From assembly GCF_003472385.1 (NCBI RefSeq), contig NZ_QRLV01000001.1, positions 186,001 to 250,000 of the forward strand: a stretch of 64,000 nt of DNA, read 5' to 3'. The notes beneath the pieces are model-generated. The model was not told where the DNA came from. It made no database searches and saw nothing but the letters and a program-made list of their open reading frames with translations. The DNA is from Sutterella sp. AM11-39 (lineage in GTDB: Bacteria; Pseudomonadota; Gammaproteobacteria; Burkholderiales; Burkholderiaceae_F). A program made the translations under genes and the position numbers. This document shows, in pieces, positions 1-8,256 of this stretch. Each line of letters opens with the position of its first letter. Within the stretch, counting starts at the first letter, position 1.

Positions 1-169
1 CGCACGACAGGCCAAGCTTTTCAAACTCTGCCTTGATTTTGTCGGATGTCTTCGTTTCCTTAAAGCCCAATTCGGGTTCGGCAAAAACGCTTTCGGCTAC
101 AGCCTTGATGTCGGCACGACGCGCACGAATGGCTTCGCACACGCGGCGCTTGAGATCTTCCTTACTCAT
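1..169 (-). CDS. M20-family amidohydrolase, N-terminal part only
   Basis: Only the first 56 or so codons are in the window; the gene runs off the left edge. The translation begins MSKEDLKRRV and contains AEPELGFKET, the N-terminal signature of M20D metal-dependent amidohydrolases (aminobenzoyl-glutamate or N-acyl-amino-acid hydrolases), where a helix is followed by the PELGF/PELSF motif. The metal-binding residues lie outside the window, so substrate cannot be judged. It is the last visible gene of a minus-strand series with the two membrane genes at 260-724 and 775-1554, which suggests that those proteins import its substrate. The family call rests on the N-terminal motif alone. Confidence 0.7.
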   Translation of the reverse strand, partial: MSKEDLKRRVCEAIRARRADIKAVAESVFAEPELGFKETKTSDKIKAEFEKLGLSC

Positions 170-259
170 GATGTTTCTAGGCGTAAAAGTTCAACAAAAA
201 AAGGCGAGCCCTTCAGACGGCGCACAAGCCGCTGGAGCTCGCCTGCGCATTACTAGGCG

Positions 260-724
260 TCAGAATACACCTTCGAGGCCCAACATGATTTCAGCCAGAA
301 CCGTTGCACAAATGAAGCTGCCGGCAGCCACGGCCAATGCCACGGGAATGATTCGCCAGGAAAGCGCCTTGAAAGCTTCCATGTCCTTGCCCACCGAGAG
401 ACCGGCGTAGGCAAGCAGCGGCGTGGTCAACGCAAGGAAGCTCACCTGCTTGGTGTAACTGATCACAACGTCACCGCCCGGGAAGCCCGGAATGGACACC
501 ATCACGGCCACGATCGAAACCCAGAACACCATCGGAAGCTTGTGGAAGCCCGGAAGCTTCGAAATAAAGATGCCGATGGAAGCCAGCACGACCAGAAGGA
601 AAACACCGATGGCGCTGGCACCGAGATCCGGATGGATGTTGATGAGGTTGGCTACCCAGCTGAAAACACCCGTCACCAGAAGGATAAAAACCATATCCTT
701 CATTTCATTCAAAATTTTCATCAT
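260..724 (-). CDS. small integral membrane protein, putative transporter subunit
   Basis: This 154-residue protein is almost entirely hydrophobic, with about four to five membrane segments and no soluble domain. A segment near residues 105-115 (YAGLSVGKDM) followed by a long helix resembles the LGLDIGPNLE stretch of the neighbouring 775-1554 product. That is what would be expected if the two proteins are halves of a transporter of the BASS/LrgB/PSE type. The gene starts with two Met codons behind a purine-rich stretch and lies 50 bases downstream of the larger membrane gene and upstream of an M20 amidohydrolase. I do not recognise a named family for it, and transport is inferred from topology and neighbours. 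Confidence 0.6.
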   Translation of the reverse strand: MMKILNEMKDMVFILLVTGVFSWVANLINIHPDLGASAIGVFLLVVLASIGIFISKLPGFHKLPMVFWVSIVAVMVSIPGFPGGDVVISYTKQVSFLALTTPLLAYAGLSVGKDMEAFKALSWRIIPVALAVAAGSFICATVLAEIMLGLEGVF

Positions 725-774
725 GATCTTTCTCTCTTTAACTTTGCAGTCTTAGTTGTTACGTTCCCGATTCG

Positions 775-1554
775 TCAAGCCGCTTTTTTGGAGCGCAGCG
801 AATCCATCCAGCCGTAGACCTTGACAGTCACCGGCAGCGAGATGAAGAGCGCAAAGTAAATACCCAGAACGGTGGTGAGCAGGTTGGCGGCAGCCGCGTA
901 GGCCTGCACCGTTTCAGCCCATTCGGGGTGAGAAGCAATAATGGATGCGGTGGAAGCAGCCATCATGGAAGCACTGCCGATGCCGGCACCCATAGCAAGA
1001 GCGTGCGGATGGAAGATGCCCATCTGAGCAATGACGCCTGCAAGAATTGAAACCCAAAGTGCACCGAAGACAGTACCGCAGATGTACATGCCCATCACAC
1101 CACGGCCTTCGGGCGAGTCAAGCCCGTAGCGCTCGGCAATAATGGCGATATTGGGTTCGCGGTCAATGGAGTAGCACGCGCCGATGGCTTCACGCTTCAT
1201 GCCGACGAGGAAGGCCACGGGCAGACCGAAGACGAGCGTGCCGAAGAAGTGACCGAATTCCTGAACGAGCAATGCCAGAGAAGAATTGGCGAGCTGTTCC
1301 AGGTTCGGACCAATGTCCAGACCGAGCTTGGTCACCAAAATGAGCATGCCCACGGAAAGAACACGGGAAGCGCGCTCCATTTCGGGCAACTTCAGAATCT
1401 TGAAGTTGGGGTAGCTGATGATGCCGCCGATGATCAGGGCATAGAACAGCGGCAGGAAAATGATCAGATCAAAACGCTTCATGCCGATCGATTCTGCGAC
1501 GATCACGATCAGAAGCGCCAGCAGATGAAGCTTCCAGTTTTTAATAAGGTCCAT
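775..1554 (-). CDS. DUF3100-like membrane protein, putative transporter
   Basis: The product has 259 residues with about seven to eight membrane segments and resembles DUF3100 membrane proteins of unknown function. The start MDLIKNWKLH was chosen because an AAGGAAG ribosome site lies just upstream; an open frame extends 35 codons further but has no such site. Notable stretches are LGLDIGPNLE near residue 110 and the Gly/Ala-rich GAGIGSASMMAAS near residue 200, which look like discontinuous transporter helices. With the 260-724 protein and the M20 amidohydrolase downstream it probably forms a three-gene unit for uptake and hydrolysis of an acylated or amide substrate. That function is inference. 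Confidence 0.65.
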   Translation of the reverse strand: MDLIKNWKLHLLALLIVIVAESIGMKRFDLIIFLPLFYALIIGGIISYPNFKILKLPEMERASRVLSVGMLILVTKLGLDIGPNLEQLANSSLALLVQEFGHFFGTLVFGLPVAFLVGMKREAIGACYSIDREPNIAIIAERYGLDSPEGRGVMGMYICGTVFGALWVSILAGVIAQMGIFHPHALAMGAGIGSASMMAASTASIIASHPEWAETVQAYAAAANLLTTVLGIYFALFISLPVTVKVYGWMDSLRSKKAA

Positions 1555-2213
1555 TTGGTTCTTCCTTGTTGTCCGATCTCGGGCATTTTCTGTCGAAATC
1601 GTTTGTACCTGGGGGTTGGCAGCTCCTCGTGCACAGGCTTCCGTTAAGAAGCCAAGCATGCAGAAAACACAAGCGGAGGCAAGACTTTTGTCGATCTCCC
1701 TCCGCTACAGTGTCCTCACAATGCCCTCGACGGAATTTTCCTTTCCGCCGATGCTGCGCGGCAGCTGTCTCTTTATCCGATTACACTTGGCGCGCTCGAG
1801 CCACGCGGCAGTCATCGCGACGCGCCGGAAAAGCGTATCCGCTGATGTTGCTTTGAAAAACTGCCGCGAGGATCATTTTGAATCGTGTCGATTGCGTTCA
1901 AGCGTTACGGACAAAAGGGGCCGGCGGGAGGCCCTCTAGGTCGGACAGTACCACGCCGAAGCCCAAAAACTCAAGGAAATCGCGGTTTTGCACGCAAAAT
2001 TAGCCATCTAGCCTAAGGAATTTTGCTCACTTTTGTCTTCGTTTTGACATCGTCCCGCGCAATTGCAAAGAAACCTCAAAGTTTTGAGCCGCGTCAGCAA
2101 TCCGAGTCTTCAGTTTTGTCAAGACACGCATTCCTTTAGGTCATCGGCTTGAGTTTTACTCGCGCTCGGGAGCAAAATGCAGAGATCATCATACGAAAGA
2201 AGGAGGGCCTGCG
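1555..2213. other. intergenic region between divergent genes
   Basis: This stretch of about 660 bases separates the DUF3100-like gene from the divergent EF-G-like gene. Short open frames exist in it but have no ribosome sites or protein-like composition. It should contain the promoters for both sides. A small GC-rich inverted repeat (GGGCC/GGCCC, about 1918-1935) is visible. A good Shine-Dalgarno (AAGGAGG near 2200-2206) marks the right end. I see no RNA gene. Confidence 0.4.
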
Positions 2214-4262
2214 ATGTCCAATTACCTTACCGAAAACCTTCGTACTGTAGCTTTGGTCGGGCACAGCGCTTCGGGCAAGACGAGTCTTGTCGAAGCTATG
2301 CTGGTTCGTACCGGCGCCATCGCTGAAGCCGGCTCCGTCGAACGCGGCAATACCGTTTGCGACAACGATCCGCAGGAAAAGGCGGTCGGTCACTCGCTTC
2401 GTATGGCCGTAGCGCACATCGACACCGCTATGCCCGACCTGACCCCGGTGCGCATTCACGTCATTGACACTCCGGGGGGCCCCGACTACGTCGGTCAGGC
2501 ACTGTCCGCTCTCGACGCCGTCAAGTCCGTTGCCGTGGTGGTCGATGCCACCAAGGGCATCGAACTGATGACGCGCCGCATGATGCAATGGGCTGAAGAA
2601 CGCGGTCTGTGCCGCGTGATCGTAGTCAACAAGATCGACGCTCCCGACATCAACCTTCATGAACTTCTTGACGAACTCAAGGAAGCCTTCGGCGACGGCG
2701 TTCTGCCGATCAACCTTCCCACCAAGGGCTGCACCCGTGTCATCGACTGCTTTGACAAGGATTCGGGCGAAAGTGACATCATGACGGTGAGCGACGTTCA
2801 CCGCGCCTTCATCGAACGCGTCGTCGAAGTCGACGACGAAACGATGGAAAAATATCTCGAAGAAGGCGATGTGGATCCCTCCACTCTTCACGGCCCCGTG
2901 ACGAAAGCCCTGCGCGAAGCCCACGTCATTCCGGTGTGCTTCACCTCTGCGAAGAACCTCATCGGCATTCGCGACTTCATGAAGGTGATCATCCGCCACC
3001 TGCCCTCTCCGAGCGAAGCCAACGATGCTCAGTTCATCGACAAGGAAGGCGCTCCCTACCAGACTCAGCCCGACAAGACTCTGCCCGTTGTGGCTCACGT
3101 CTTCAAGGTCGTGAGCGACCCGTTCGTCGGCAAGATCGGCGTCTTCCGCGTACATCAGGGTTGCATCACTGCCGGTTCCACTCTGTACGTCAACGACAAC
3201 AAGAAGCCCATCAAGGCTGCCCGTCCGTTGATTCTGCAGGGCAAAAACACGTTTGAAACCGACGAACTGCACCCCGGCGACATCGGCGCTCTCAACAAGA
3301 TCGACGAACTCACCTACGGTTGCATCCTGCATTCCGACCCGAACCTCGACATCCGCATGCGGCCTCTGCCCTTCCCCAAGCCCATGCTCGGCTTGGCTAT
3401 CGCTCCGGCCCGCCGCGGCGACGAAGGCCGCATGAGCGAAGTGCTCGGCAAGATGCTTGCTGAAGATCCGACGCTTTCGGTCGACCACGACGTCGTTCTG
3501 AACGAAACGGTGCTGCGCGGTCTGACGGAAATGCATGTGCGTACGGTGCTCGAACGCATGAAGGAACAGTTCAAGCTTGAAGTGACGACCAAGACGCCGT
3601 CCGTACCCTACCGCGAAACGATTTCGGGTTCGGCCGAAGGCCATGCTCGTCACAAGAAGCAAACGGGCGGTGCCGGTCAGTTCGGTGAAGTCTATCTGCG
3701 CGTCGAGCCGCTGCCGCGCGGCGAAGGCTTTGTCTTTGCCGATGAAGTCAAGGGCGGCGCCATTCCGTTCAACCTGATCCCGGCCGTGGAAAAGGGCGTG
3801 CGCGAAGTGCTCGCCACGGGCTTCGTTGCCGGTTACCCGATCGAAGACATCAAGGTAACGGTCTACGACGGCAAGTACCACCCAGTGGATTCCAAGGAAG
3901 TGGCCTTCGTTTCGGCCGGCCGCAAGGCCATGCTCGATGCGCTTGCCAAGGCCTCGCCCCAGGTGCTCGAACCGATCGTGGAAATGATCATCACGGCTCC
4001 CGACGGCTACATGGGCGACATCACCGGCGACCTTGCAAGCCGTCGCGGCCAGATTGTCGGCACGGATAATCTCCCGGGCGGCATGATGGAAATCCGCGCT
4101 CAGGTTCCTCTGGCTGAACTGGAAAATTACGCTACGCGTCTGCATGCCCTCACGCAGGGCGCCGGCGCCTTCTCGATGGATCTGTCGGGCTATCAACCCG
4201 TTCCGTCCCAGAAGCAGGCCGAACTTGCCTCCAAGTTCAGTCTTAAGGCTGAAGAAGACTAA
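2214..4262 (+). CDS. EF-G-like translational GTPase (paralogue, not canonical FusA)
   Basis: The 682-residue protein has the full EF-G layout: G domain (about 1-270), domain II (about 290-375), then domains III-V to the end. The P-loop is GHSASGKT (16-23) and the G4 motif is NKID (139-142). The G3 motif reads DTPGGPDY, so the catalytic His of EF-G (DTPGHVDF) is Gly at 89. The switch I RGITI motif is replaced by a sequence around VGHSL (58-62). Burkholderiales commonly carry such an EF-G-like paralogue beside a true fusA, often with Tyr at the His position. It is probably a ribosome-associated GTPase with altered or absent ribosome-stimulated hydrolysis. The gene stands alone, has a strong AAGGAGG site and ends in a clear terminator. 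Confidence 0.9.
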   Translation: MSNYLTENLRTVALVGHSASGKTSLVEAMLVRTGAIAEAGSVERGNTVCDNDPQEKAVGHSLRMAVAHIDTAMPDLTPVRIHVIDTPGGPDYVGQALSALDAVKSVAVVVDATKGIELMTRRMMQWAEERGLCRVIVVNKIDAPDINLHELLDELKEAFGDGVLPINLPTKGCTRVIDCFDKDSGESDIMTVSDVHRAFIERVVEVDDETMEKYLEEGDVDPSTLHGPVTKALREAHVIPVCFTSAKNLIGIRDFMKVIIRHLPSPSEANDAQFIDKEGAPYQTQPDKTLPVVAHVFKVVSDPFVGKIGVFRVHQGCITAGSTLYVNDNKKPIKAARPLILQGKNTFETDELHPGDIGALNKIDELTYGCILHSDPNLDIRMRPLPFPKPMLGLAIAPARRGDEGRMSEVLGKMLAEDPTLSVDHDVVLNETVLRGLTEMHVRTVLERMKEQFKLEVTTKTPSVPYRETISGSAEGHARHKKQTGGAGQFGEVYLRVEPLPRGEGFVFADEVKGGAIPFNLIPAVEKGVREVLATGFVAGYPIEDIKVTVYDGKYHPVDSKEVAFVSAGRKAMLDALAKASPQVLEPIVEMIITAPDGYMGDITGDLASRRGQIVGTDNLPGGMMEIRAQVPLAELENYATRLHALTQGAGAFSMDLSGYQPVPSQKQAELASKFSLKAEED

Positions 4263-4276
4263 CCAACTCTCACAAA

Positions 4277-4353
4277 CACCCGCTTCCGTTGCGAAACGGG
4301 TGCCATTTTCCTCCCGAGCGGCATTTACTTTGTGAACTGCCGCTCATTTTTTG
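4277..4353 (+). terminator. terminator of the EF-G-like gene
   Basis: A 6-bp hairpin (CACCCG/CGGGTG, 4277-4302) is followed by a second, stronger hairpin with a perfect 8-bp stem GAGCGGCA/TGCCGCTC (4316-4323 and 4338-4345) and a T-rich tail ATTTTTTG. The second is a standard intrinsic terminator just after the stop codon. Confidence 0.85.
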
Positions 4354-4388
4354 CCCAAAGCAAACTGCCGGAAATTGCGACCTTTCAG

Positions 4389-4646
4389 TCAATCTTCCAC
4401 CGGCGGCTTTTCTGATTCGGGCAGGCAAACCACATAGCGAGTGTTTCTGCCGGAACCTTCCCGGATGATCTGCTGCTTGTCCTTTAGCTTATTCAGCCAA
4501 TAGTTTGTGGTTATACGAGGAATGGCAAGTTGCTCCTCAATTTGAGCTCGCGTCAACAATCCCTCTCTTTCCTTCCAACTTTCTTCCAATAATGCGTCCA
4601 GTTCTATCGAACTTGGAAGAAAAAATATTTCTTTAATATCAGCACA
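4389..4646 (-). pseudogene. remnant of a COG2865-type protein: C-terminal winged helix
   Basis: An open stretch without an ATG start (the shortest frame would begin at a TTG at 4589) encodes a winged-helix segment with TRAQIEEQLAIPR and a wing ending IIREGSGRNTRY. It aligns with the last 45 residues of the intact AlbA_2/COG2865 protein at 27924-29603, sharing TRA, the KL-D turn, IREG and the final Tyr. Upstream the frame stays open to a TAA at 4647-4649, and beyond that more of the same style (SWKEE, ESWKKTWKV) continues to about 4790. This looks like the decayed 3' part of a longer gene. TTGGAAG-type repeats in the DNA encode the repeated SWK motif. A functional small DNA-binding protein cannot be excluded. 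Confidence 0.55.
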
Positions 4647-4750
4647 TTAAAAAAAGCCTGCAACCTTCCAGGTTTTCTTCCAACTTTCCCTCCAAAACTT
4701 AGAAGAAAAAGCTTCCTCCTTCCAACTTTTGATGTCCGTACACGACACCA

Positions 4751-4808
4751 AAAACAAAAAGACCTCCGAGTCAACCGCCCGACGATCCTCGAGCAACTCG
4801 GAAGTCTT
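4751..4808 (-). terminator. terminator of the tyrS-dtd operon
   Basis: Arms at 4796-4808 and 4759-4771 match at 12 of 13 positions (ACTCGGAAGTCTT against AAGACCTCCGAGT). On the minus strand they are followed by a T-rich tail (TTTTTGTTTTTGG). It lies just downstream of the dtd stop codon. Confidence 0.8.
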
Positions 4809-4834
4809 TCCGTACAAAGCAGATTTTTCGGCTC

Positions 4835-5272
4835 TTAGTTCTCGAGCCAAATGGTCACCGGTCCGTCGTTGACGATGTTAACGACCATGTGCGCTCCAAA
4901 AATGCCTGTCGCAGTCTTCAGCCCGGAAGCCGCACATTCCTCGACAAAAATGTCAAAGAGTCGCTTTCCGTCCTCGGGGGCGGCCGCTGGCGTAAAGCTC
5001 GGACGGTTGCCTCGGCTGGTGTCGGCGGCAAGCGTAAATTGCGACACCAAAAGCAACTGGCCGACGATATCCGACACAGAACGATTCATCTTGCCGGCAT
5101 CATCCTCAAAAATACGGTAGCGCAACACTTTCTGCGCCAAGGCTCGAGCCTTCTCTTCGGTGTCCCCCTTGACGGCACAGACAAGTATGCACAGGCCGCG
5201 ACCGACTTCACCCACGGTTTTCCCGTCGACTGTCACGCCGGCCTGCGCGACGCGCTGCAACAACGCGATCAT
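4835..5272 (-). CDS. dtd: D-aminoacyl-tRNA deacylase
   Basis: The 145-residue product has the family's usual length and both signature regions: SQFTLAADT near residues 77-85, carrying the catalytic Thr region, and NDGPVTIW at the C-terminus, which includes the Gly-Pro motif that rejects L-amino acids. The enzyme removes D-amino acids (classically D-Tyr) and glycine from mischarged tRNAs in the cytoplasm. It follows tyrS directly: the tyrS stop ends where the dtd ATG begins, so the two are translationally coupled. Pairing TyrRS with the enzyme that clears D-Tyr-tRNA makes functional sense. Confidence 0.96.
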   Translation of the reverse strand: MIALLQRVAQAGVTVDGKTVGEVGRGLCILVCAVKGDTEEKARALAQKVLRYRIFEDDAGKMNRSVSDIVGQLLLVSQFTLAADTSRGNRPSFTPAAAPEDGKRLFDIFVEECAASGLKTATGIFGAHMVVNIVNDGPVTIWLEN

Positions 5273-6526
5273 TTAACCCACCGTCACCTTGGCCCAACGG
5301 CGCTTGCCGACCTGCAGCGTGTACGTGCCCGGCTTTACCTTGAGACCGCGATCGGAAATGCGTTCGCCTTCCAGGCGCACGCCGCCCTGATCGATGTTGC
5401 GGTTGGCTTCACCCGTACTCGGACACAGACCCGCTTCCTTGATGAGACGGGCAATGCCGATTTCTCCGTCGGGAGCGGCAACGTTGACTTCCGGGATATC
5501 CGAAGGCACGGCACCAGCACGGAAGCGGTTGTTAAATTCGGCTTCGGCCGCATCGGCCGCCTTGTCGTCATGAAAGCGCGCCACGATTTCCTTGGCAAGC
5601 AACACCTTGGCATCACGCGGATTGCGACCGTTTTCGCATTCGCTCTTGAGTTCAGCGATCGCTGCGTTGCTCTTGAGGCTCAGCAGGTTGTACCAATCCC
5701 ACATGAGCGTATCGGAAATGCTCATCACCTTGCCGAACATCTCATCGGCACTTTCCGTGATGCCGATGTAGTTGTGCTTGGACTTACTCATCTTATTGAC
5801 GCCATCAAGGCCCACCAACAAGGGCATCGTGAGGATGCACTGCGGTTCCTGGCCATACTGGCGCTGCAGTTCGCGGCCCACAAGCAGGTTGAAGCGCTGG
5901 TCGGAACCGCCGAGTTCCAGATCGGCATGAAGAGCGACCGAGTCGTAGCCCTGCATCAAGGGGTAGATCAGTTCGTGCACGGCAATCGGAAGCTGTTCGG
6001 CAAAACGCTTGGCAAAGTCGTCGCGTTCGAGCAATCGAGCCACCGTGTAGCGGCTGGCAAGCTGAATGAGGCCCGTAGCGCCCAACTGGTTGCACCATTC
6101 GGAATTCCAGCGCACTTCGGCCTTTTCGATGTCGATGACGTGAGCAGCCTGTTCGAGATAGGTTTCGGCGTTGACCTTAATCTGTTCAGGCGACAGCGGC
6201 GGACGGGTCGTATTGCGGCCGGTCGGATCGCCAATGGCGGCCGTAAAGTCACCGATCAGGAAGATCACCGTGTGGCCGAGATCCTGCAGCTGACGAAGCT
6301 TATTGAGCACCACCGTGTGACCGACGTGAATGTCGGGAGCCGTGGGATCCAGACCGAGCTTGCAACGCAACTTGGTGCCGGTCGCCTTGGCGCGGGCCAG
6401 CTTCTGCTCCAATTCGCTTTCGATCAAAAGCGTGTCGGTACCGCGGGCAATCGTGGCCATTGCCTCCTTGATTTCGGGCGTCACTTCGTATTTCTTTTCT
6501 TCGGTACGGGCGGATTCAACAGACAT
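5273..6526 (-). CDS. tyrS: tyrosyl-tRNA synthetase
   Basis: The 417-residue class I synthetase charges tRNA-Tyr. The ATP-binding HIGH motif appears as HVGH (67-70) in the [14 protein letters not shown] context, and the second signature is KMSKS (245-249). An S4 RNA-binding domain occupies roughly the last 65 residues ([11 protein letters not shown]). These features match the TyrS type 2 of proteobacteria. The start [10 protein letters not shown] is preceded by a weak GGGA. The gene heads a two-gene operon with dtd and diverges from the M23 peptidase gene across about 260 bases. Confidence 0.97.
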   Translation of the reverse strand: MSVESARTEEKKYEVTPEIKEAMATIARGTDTLLIESELEQKLARAKATGTKLRCKLGLDPTAPDIHVGHTVVLNKLRQLQDLGHTVIFLIGDFTAAIGDPTGRNTTRPPLSPEQIKVNAETYLEQAAHVIDIEKAEVRWNSEWCNQLGATGLIQLASRYTVARLLERDDFAKRFAEQLPIAVHELIYPLMQGYDSVALHADLELGGSDQRFNLLVGRELQRQYGQEPQCILTMPLLVGLDGVNKMSKSKHNYIGITESADEMFGKVMSISDTLMWDWYNLLSLKSNAAIAELKSECENGRNPRDAKVLLAKEIVARFHDDKAADAAEAEFNNRFRAGAVPSDIPEVNVAAPDGEIGIARLIKEAGLCPSTGEANRNIDQGGVRLEGERISDRGLKVKPGTYTLQVGKRRWAKVTVG

Positions 6527-6787
6527 CGGTATGGAATTCCCAAAAAAGCTTTTTCATTCAACGGCTGCGACACATTCGCAACAAACGGAGCGATATTGTA
6601 CCGAACGGCAAAGAATCAAGCTCAAACAGCTCGCAACGCTGGTCTGAAACGGCTTTGTCCAAAATGCAAATTCTTTTTTCACATAGAGACAGCACTGTGT
6701 CACCAAACTAAAATACCAGCTTGGTTTGGCGCAACCTCGAAAAATGGTTGTCAAAAAGCGCCTTCGGCCCAGTTTCATCGCTTCTAA

Positions 6788-8218
6788 ATGACCTCTCAGC
6801 TTATTGTCGGTAAAGAATTGCGGCGCCTTGGCAAAGGCGTCATCGACCTCGCTCGTTCTCGACGTCTGTCGCAAGTGGGCGGAGGCGGTGTCACGCGCAC
6901 CTATCTGGTCGCGCTGGGTTTGTTCTGCGTGCTTCCGATCGGCGCAACGGCCGCCCTTTATTATTCGATTCCGAACGAAACGCTCACGGCTTCCCCCGTT
7001 CGTACGCTTACGGTCGAACCGGTTCGCCTTCCTGATCTGAGAGGCCAAATGGCGGCCATCGAAGCCGTCACCGATCCGATTTCGCACGAAATCTTCGTGC
7101 GCGAGGCCGAAACGCTCACCTCGCTTCTGGCTCGTCTGCAGATCAAGGACACGCAGGCGCGCGACTTCATCATTCGCAATCCCATAACACAGGCTCTCGT
7201 CTATCCCAAGCAGGGCCAGTTTGTGACAGCCGTGGCCGGCGAAGACGGCAAGCTCGAAGAACTGCGTTTGTACACTGACAGCGACATTTCCGGCAAGGGG
7301 TCTCTTTTAGAAGTGCGACGTACGGCACGAGGCTTTCAGGCCCGTACGACCCCCTACGAGTACGACACCGAACTCACCATGGCAAACGGCGTGGTGTCAG
7401 GCTCTCCCGACACAAGTCTCCTCAACGCGGGTGTACCTGCCAAGATCGTCGAACAGATGCATTCGGCCTTTGACTTCGATCGAGATGTCGTCAGCCAACT
7501 GCAGCGCGGAGACGCATTCCGCCTGATTTATGAAACAAAGTTTGCCGAAGGCAGTTTCGTGAGACACGGCAGACTTCTGGCCATGCAGCTTGATCACGAC
7601 GGCAAGACCACTGAACTCTTTCGCTTTGACAACGACAATGCCGGCGGCAACTTCTACGACGCCGAAGGTAATATTTCGCGGCGTACGTTCATGCGCGTAC
7701 CGCTGGACGTTCAAAGCGTAACGAGTGAGTTTTCTCCCATGCGCCGCCATCCCGTGACGGGCGTTCTTCGCCCTCATCTGGGCACGGACTTCCGCGCCCC
7801 CTGGGGCGCCGTGGTACGCGCCGCAGCCGACGGCACTGTGGAATTTGCGGGCGTCGGCACGGGCTACGGCAACTACATCCGCATCGCGCACGGCCCGGGC
7901 ATTCTGACGCTTTACGCGCACCTTTCCTCCATTGACCCGCACGTCAAGAAAGGCACAAAGGTCAAGTACGGCGAAGTGATCGGCCGCGTGGGCCAGACAG
8001 GTCTTGCAACCGGTCCGCATCTGCACTACGAATTGAAATTCGGCAATGTGCAGATCAACCCGATGACCGTACGGCTGCCTGACACCAAGAAGCTGACACC
8101 CTATCAGTTTGCGCAGATGGAGGTGCTCATTGCTCCGCTGCGTGCCAAACTAGCCCGCCTGCAGCAGGTGCAGGTGAGCAGTCTGAGCGGCAAAAACGCC
8201 GTTTCTCAAACGAACTAA
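6788..8218 (+). CDS. M23 family murein endopeptidase (MepM-like)
   Basis: The 476-residue protein has a cytoplasmic N-terminus of about 38 residues, one membrane helix (about 39-62), an OapA/LysM-like middle and a C-terminal M23 (LytM) domain. The zinc ligands are intact: HLGTD (His330, Asp334) and HLH (His411 and His413). Such enzymes cleave the D-Ala-meso-DAP crosslinks of peptidoglycan in the periplasm to allow wall growth. The gene sits 38 bases ahead of anmK, which recycles wall fragments, an order seen in other betaproteobacteria. No good ribosome site is visible before the ATG. Confidence 0.92.
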   Translation: MTSQLIVGKELRRLGKGVIDLARSRRLSQVGGGGVTRTYLVALGLFCVLPIGATAALYYSIPNETLTASPVRTLTVEPVRLPDLRGQMAAIEAVTDPISHEIFVREAETLTSLLARLQIKDTQARDFIIRNPITQALVYPKQGQFVTAVAGEDGKLEELRLYTDSDISGKGSLLEVRRTARGFQARTTPYEYDTELTMANGVVSGSPDTSLLNAGVPAKIVEQMHSAFDFDRDVVSQLQRGDAFRLIYETKFAEGSFVRHGRLLAMQLDHDGKTTELFRFDNDNAGGNFYDAEGNISRRTFMRVPLDVQSVTSEFSPMRRHPVTGVLRPHLGTDFRAPWGAVVRAAADGTVEFAGVGTGYGNYIRIAHGPGILTLYAHLSSIDPHVKKGTKVKYGEVIGRVGQTGLATGPHLHYELKFGNVQINPMTVRLPDTKKLTPYQFAQMEVLIAPLRAKLARLQQVQVSSLSGKNAVSQTN

Positions 8219-8256
8219 AATTACCATTCCCCAAACCAAATCGGAGATTTTCAACC

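Noticed and set aside
1616..1939. Short plus-strand frames in the 1555-2213 intergenic region
   Set aside because: They have no ribosome site, basic/Cys-rich shadow-like composition and no similarity to anything known to me.
2136..4196. A 686-codon open frame on the minus strand opposite the EF-G-like gene
   Set aside because: The plus-strand frame has clear EF-G domains, ribosome site and terminator. The antisense protein is His/Phe/Arg-rich nonsense produced by codon bias.
4570..4740. TTCTTCCAA/TTGGAAGAA repeats as operator sites
   Set aside because: Direct and inverted copies exist, but those in the open frame encode the repeated SWK motif of a decayed protein, so a coding origin explains them better than binding sites.
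4647..4850. A 67-codon minus-strand frame between dtd and the winged-helix remnant
   Set aside because: Its first half overlaps the dtd-tyrS terminator region. Only its last 30 codons look protein-like, and these fit better as an upstream part of the decayed COG2865-type gene.
4889..6787. A 632-codon plus-strand frame across dtd and tyrS
   Set aside because: It is antisense to two well-defined genes and has no domain. It is the same codon-bias effect.
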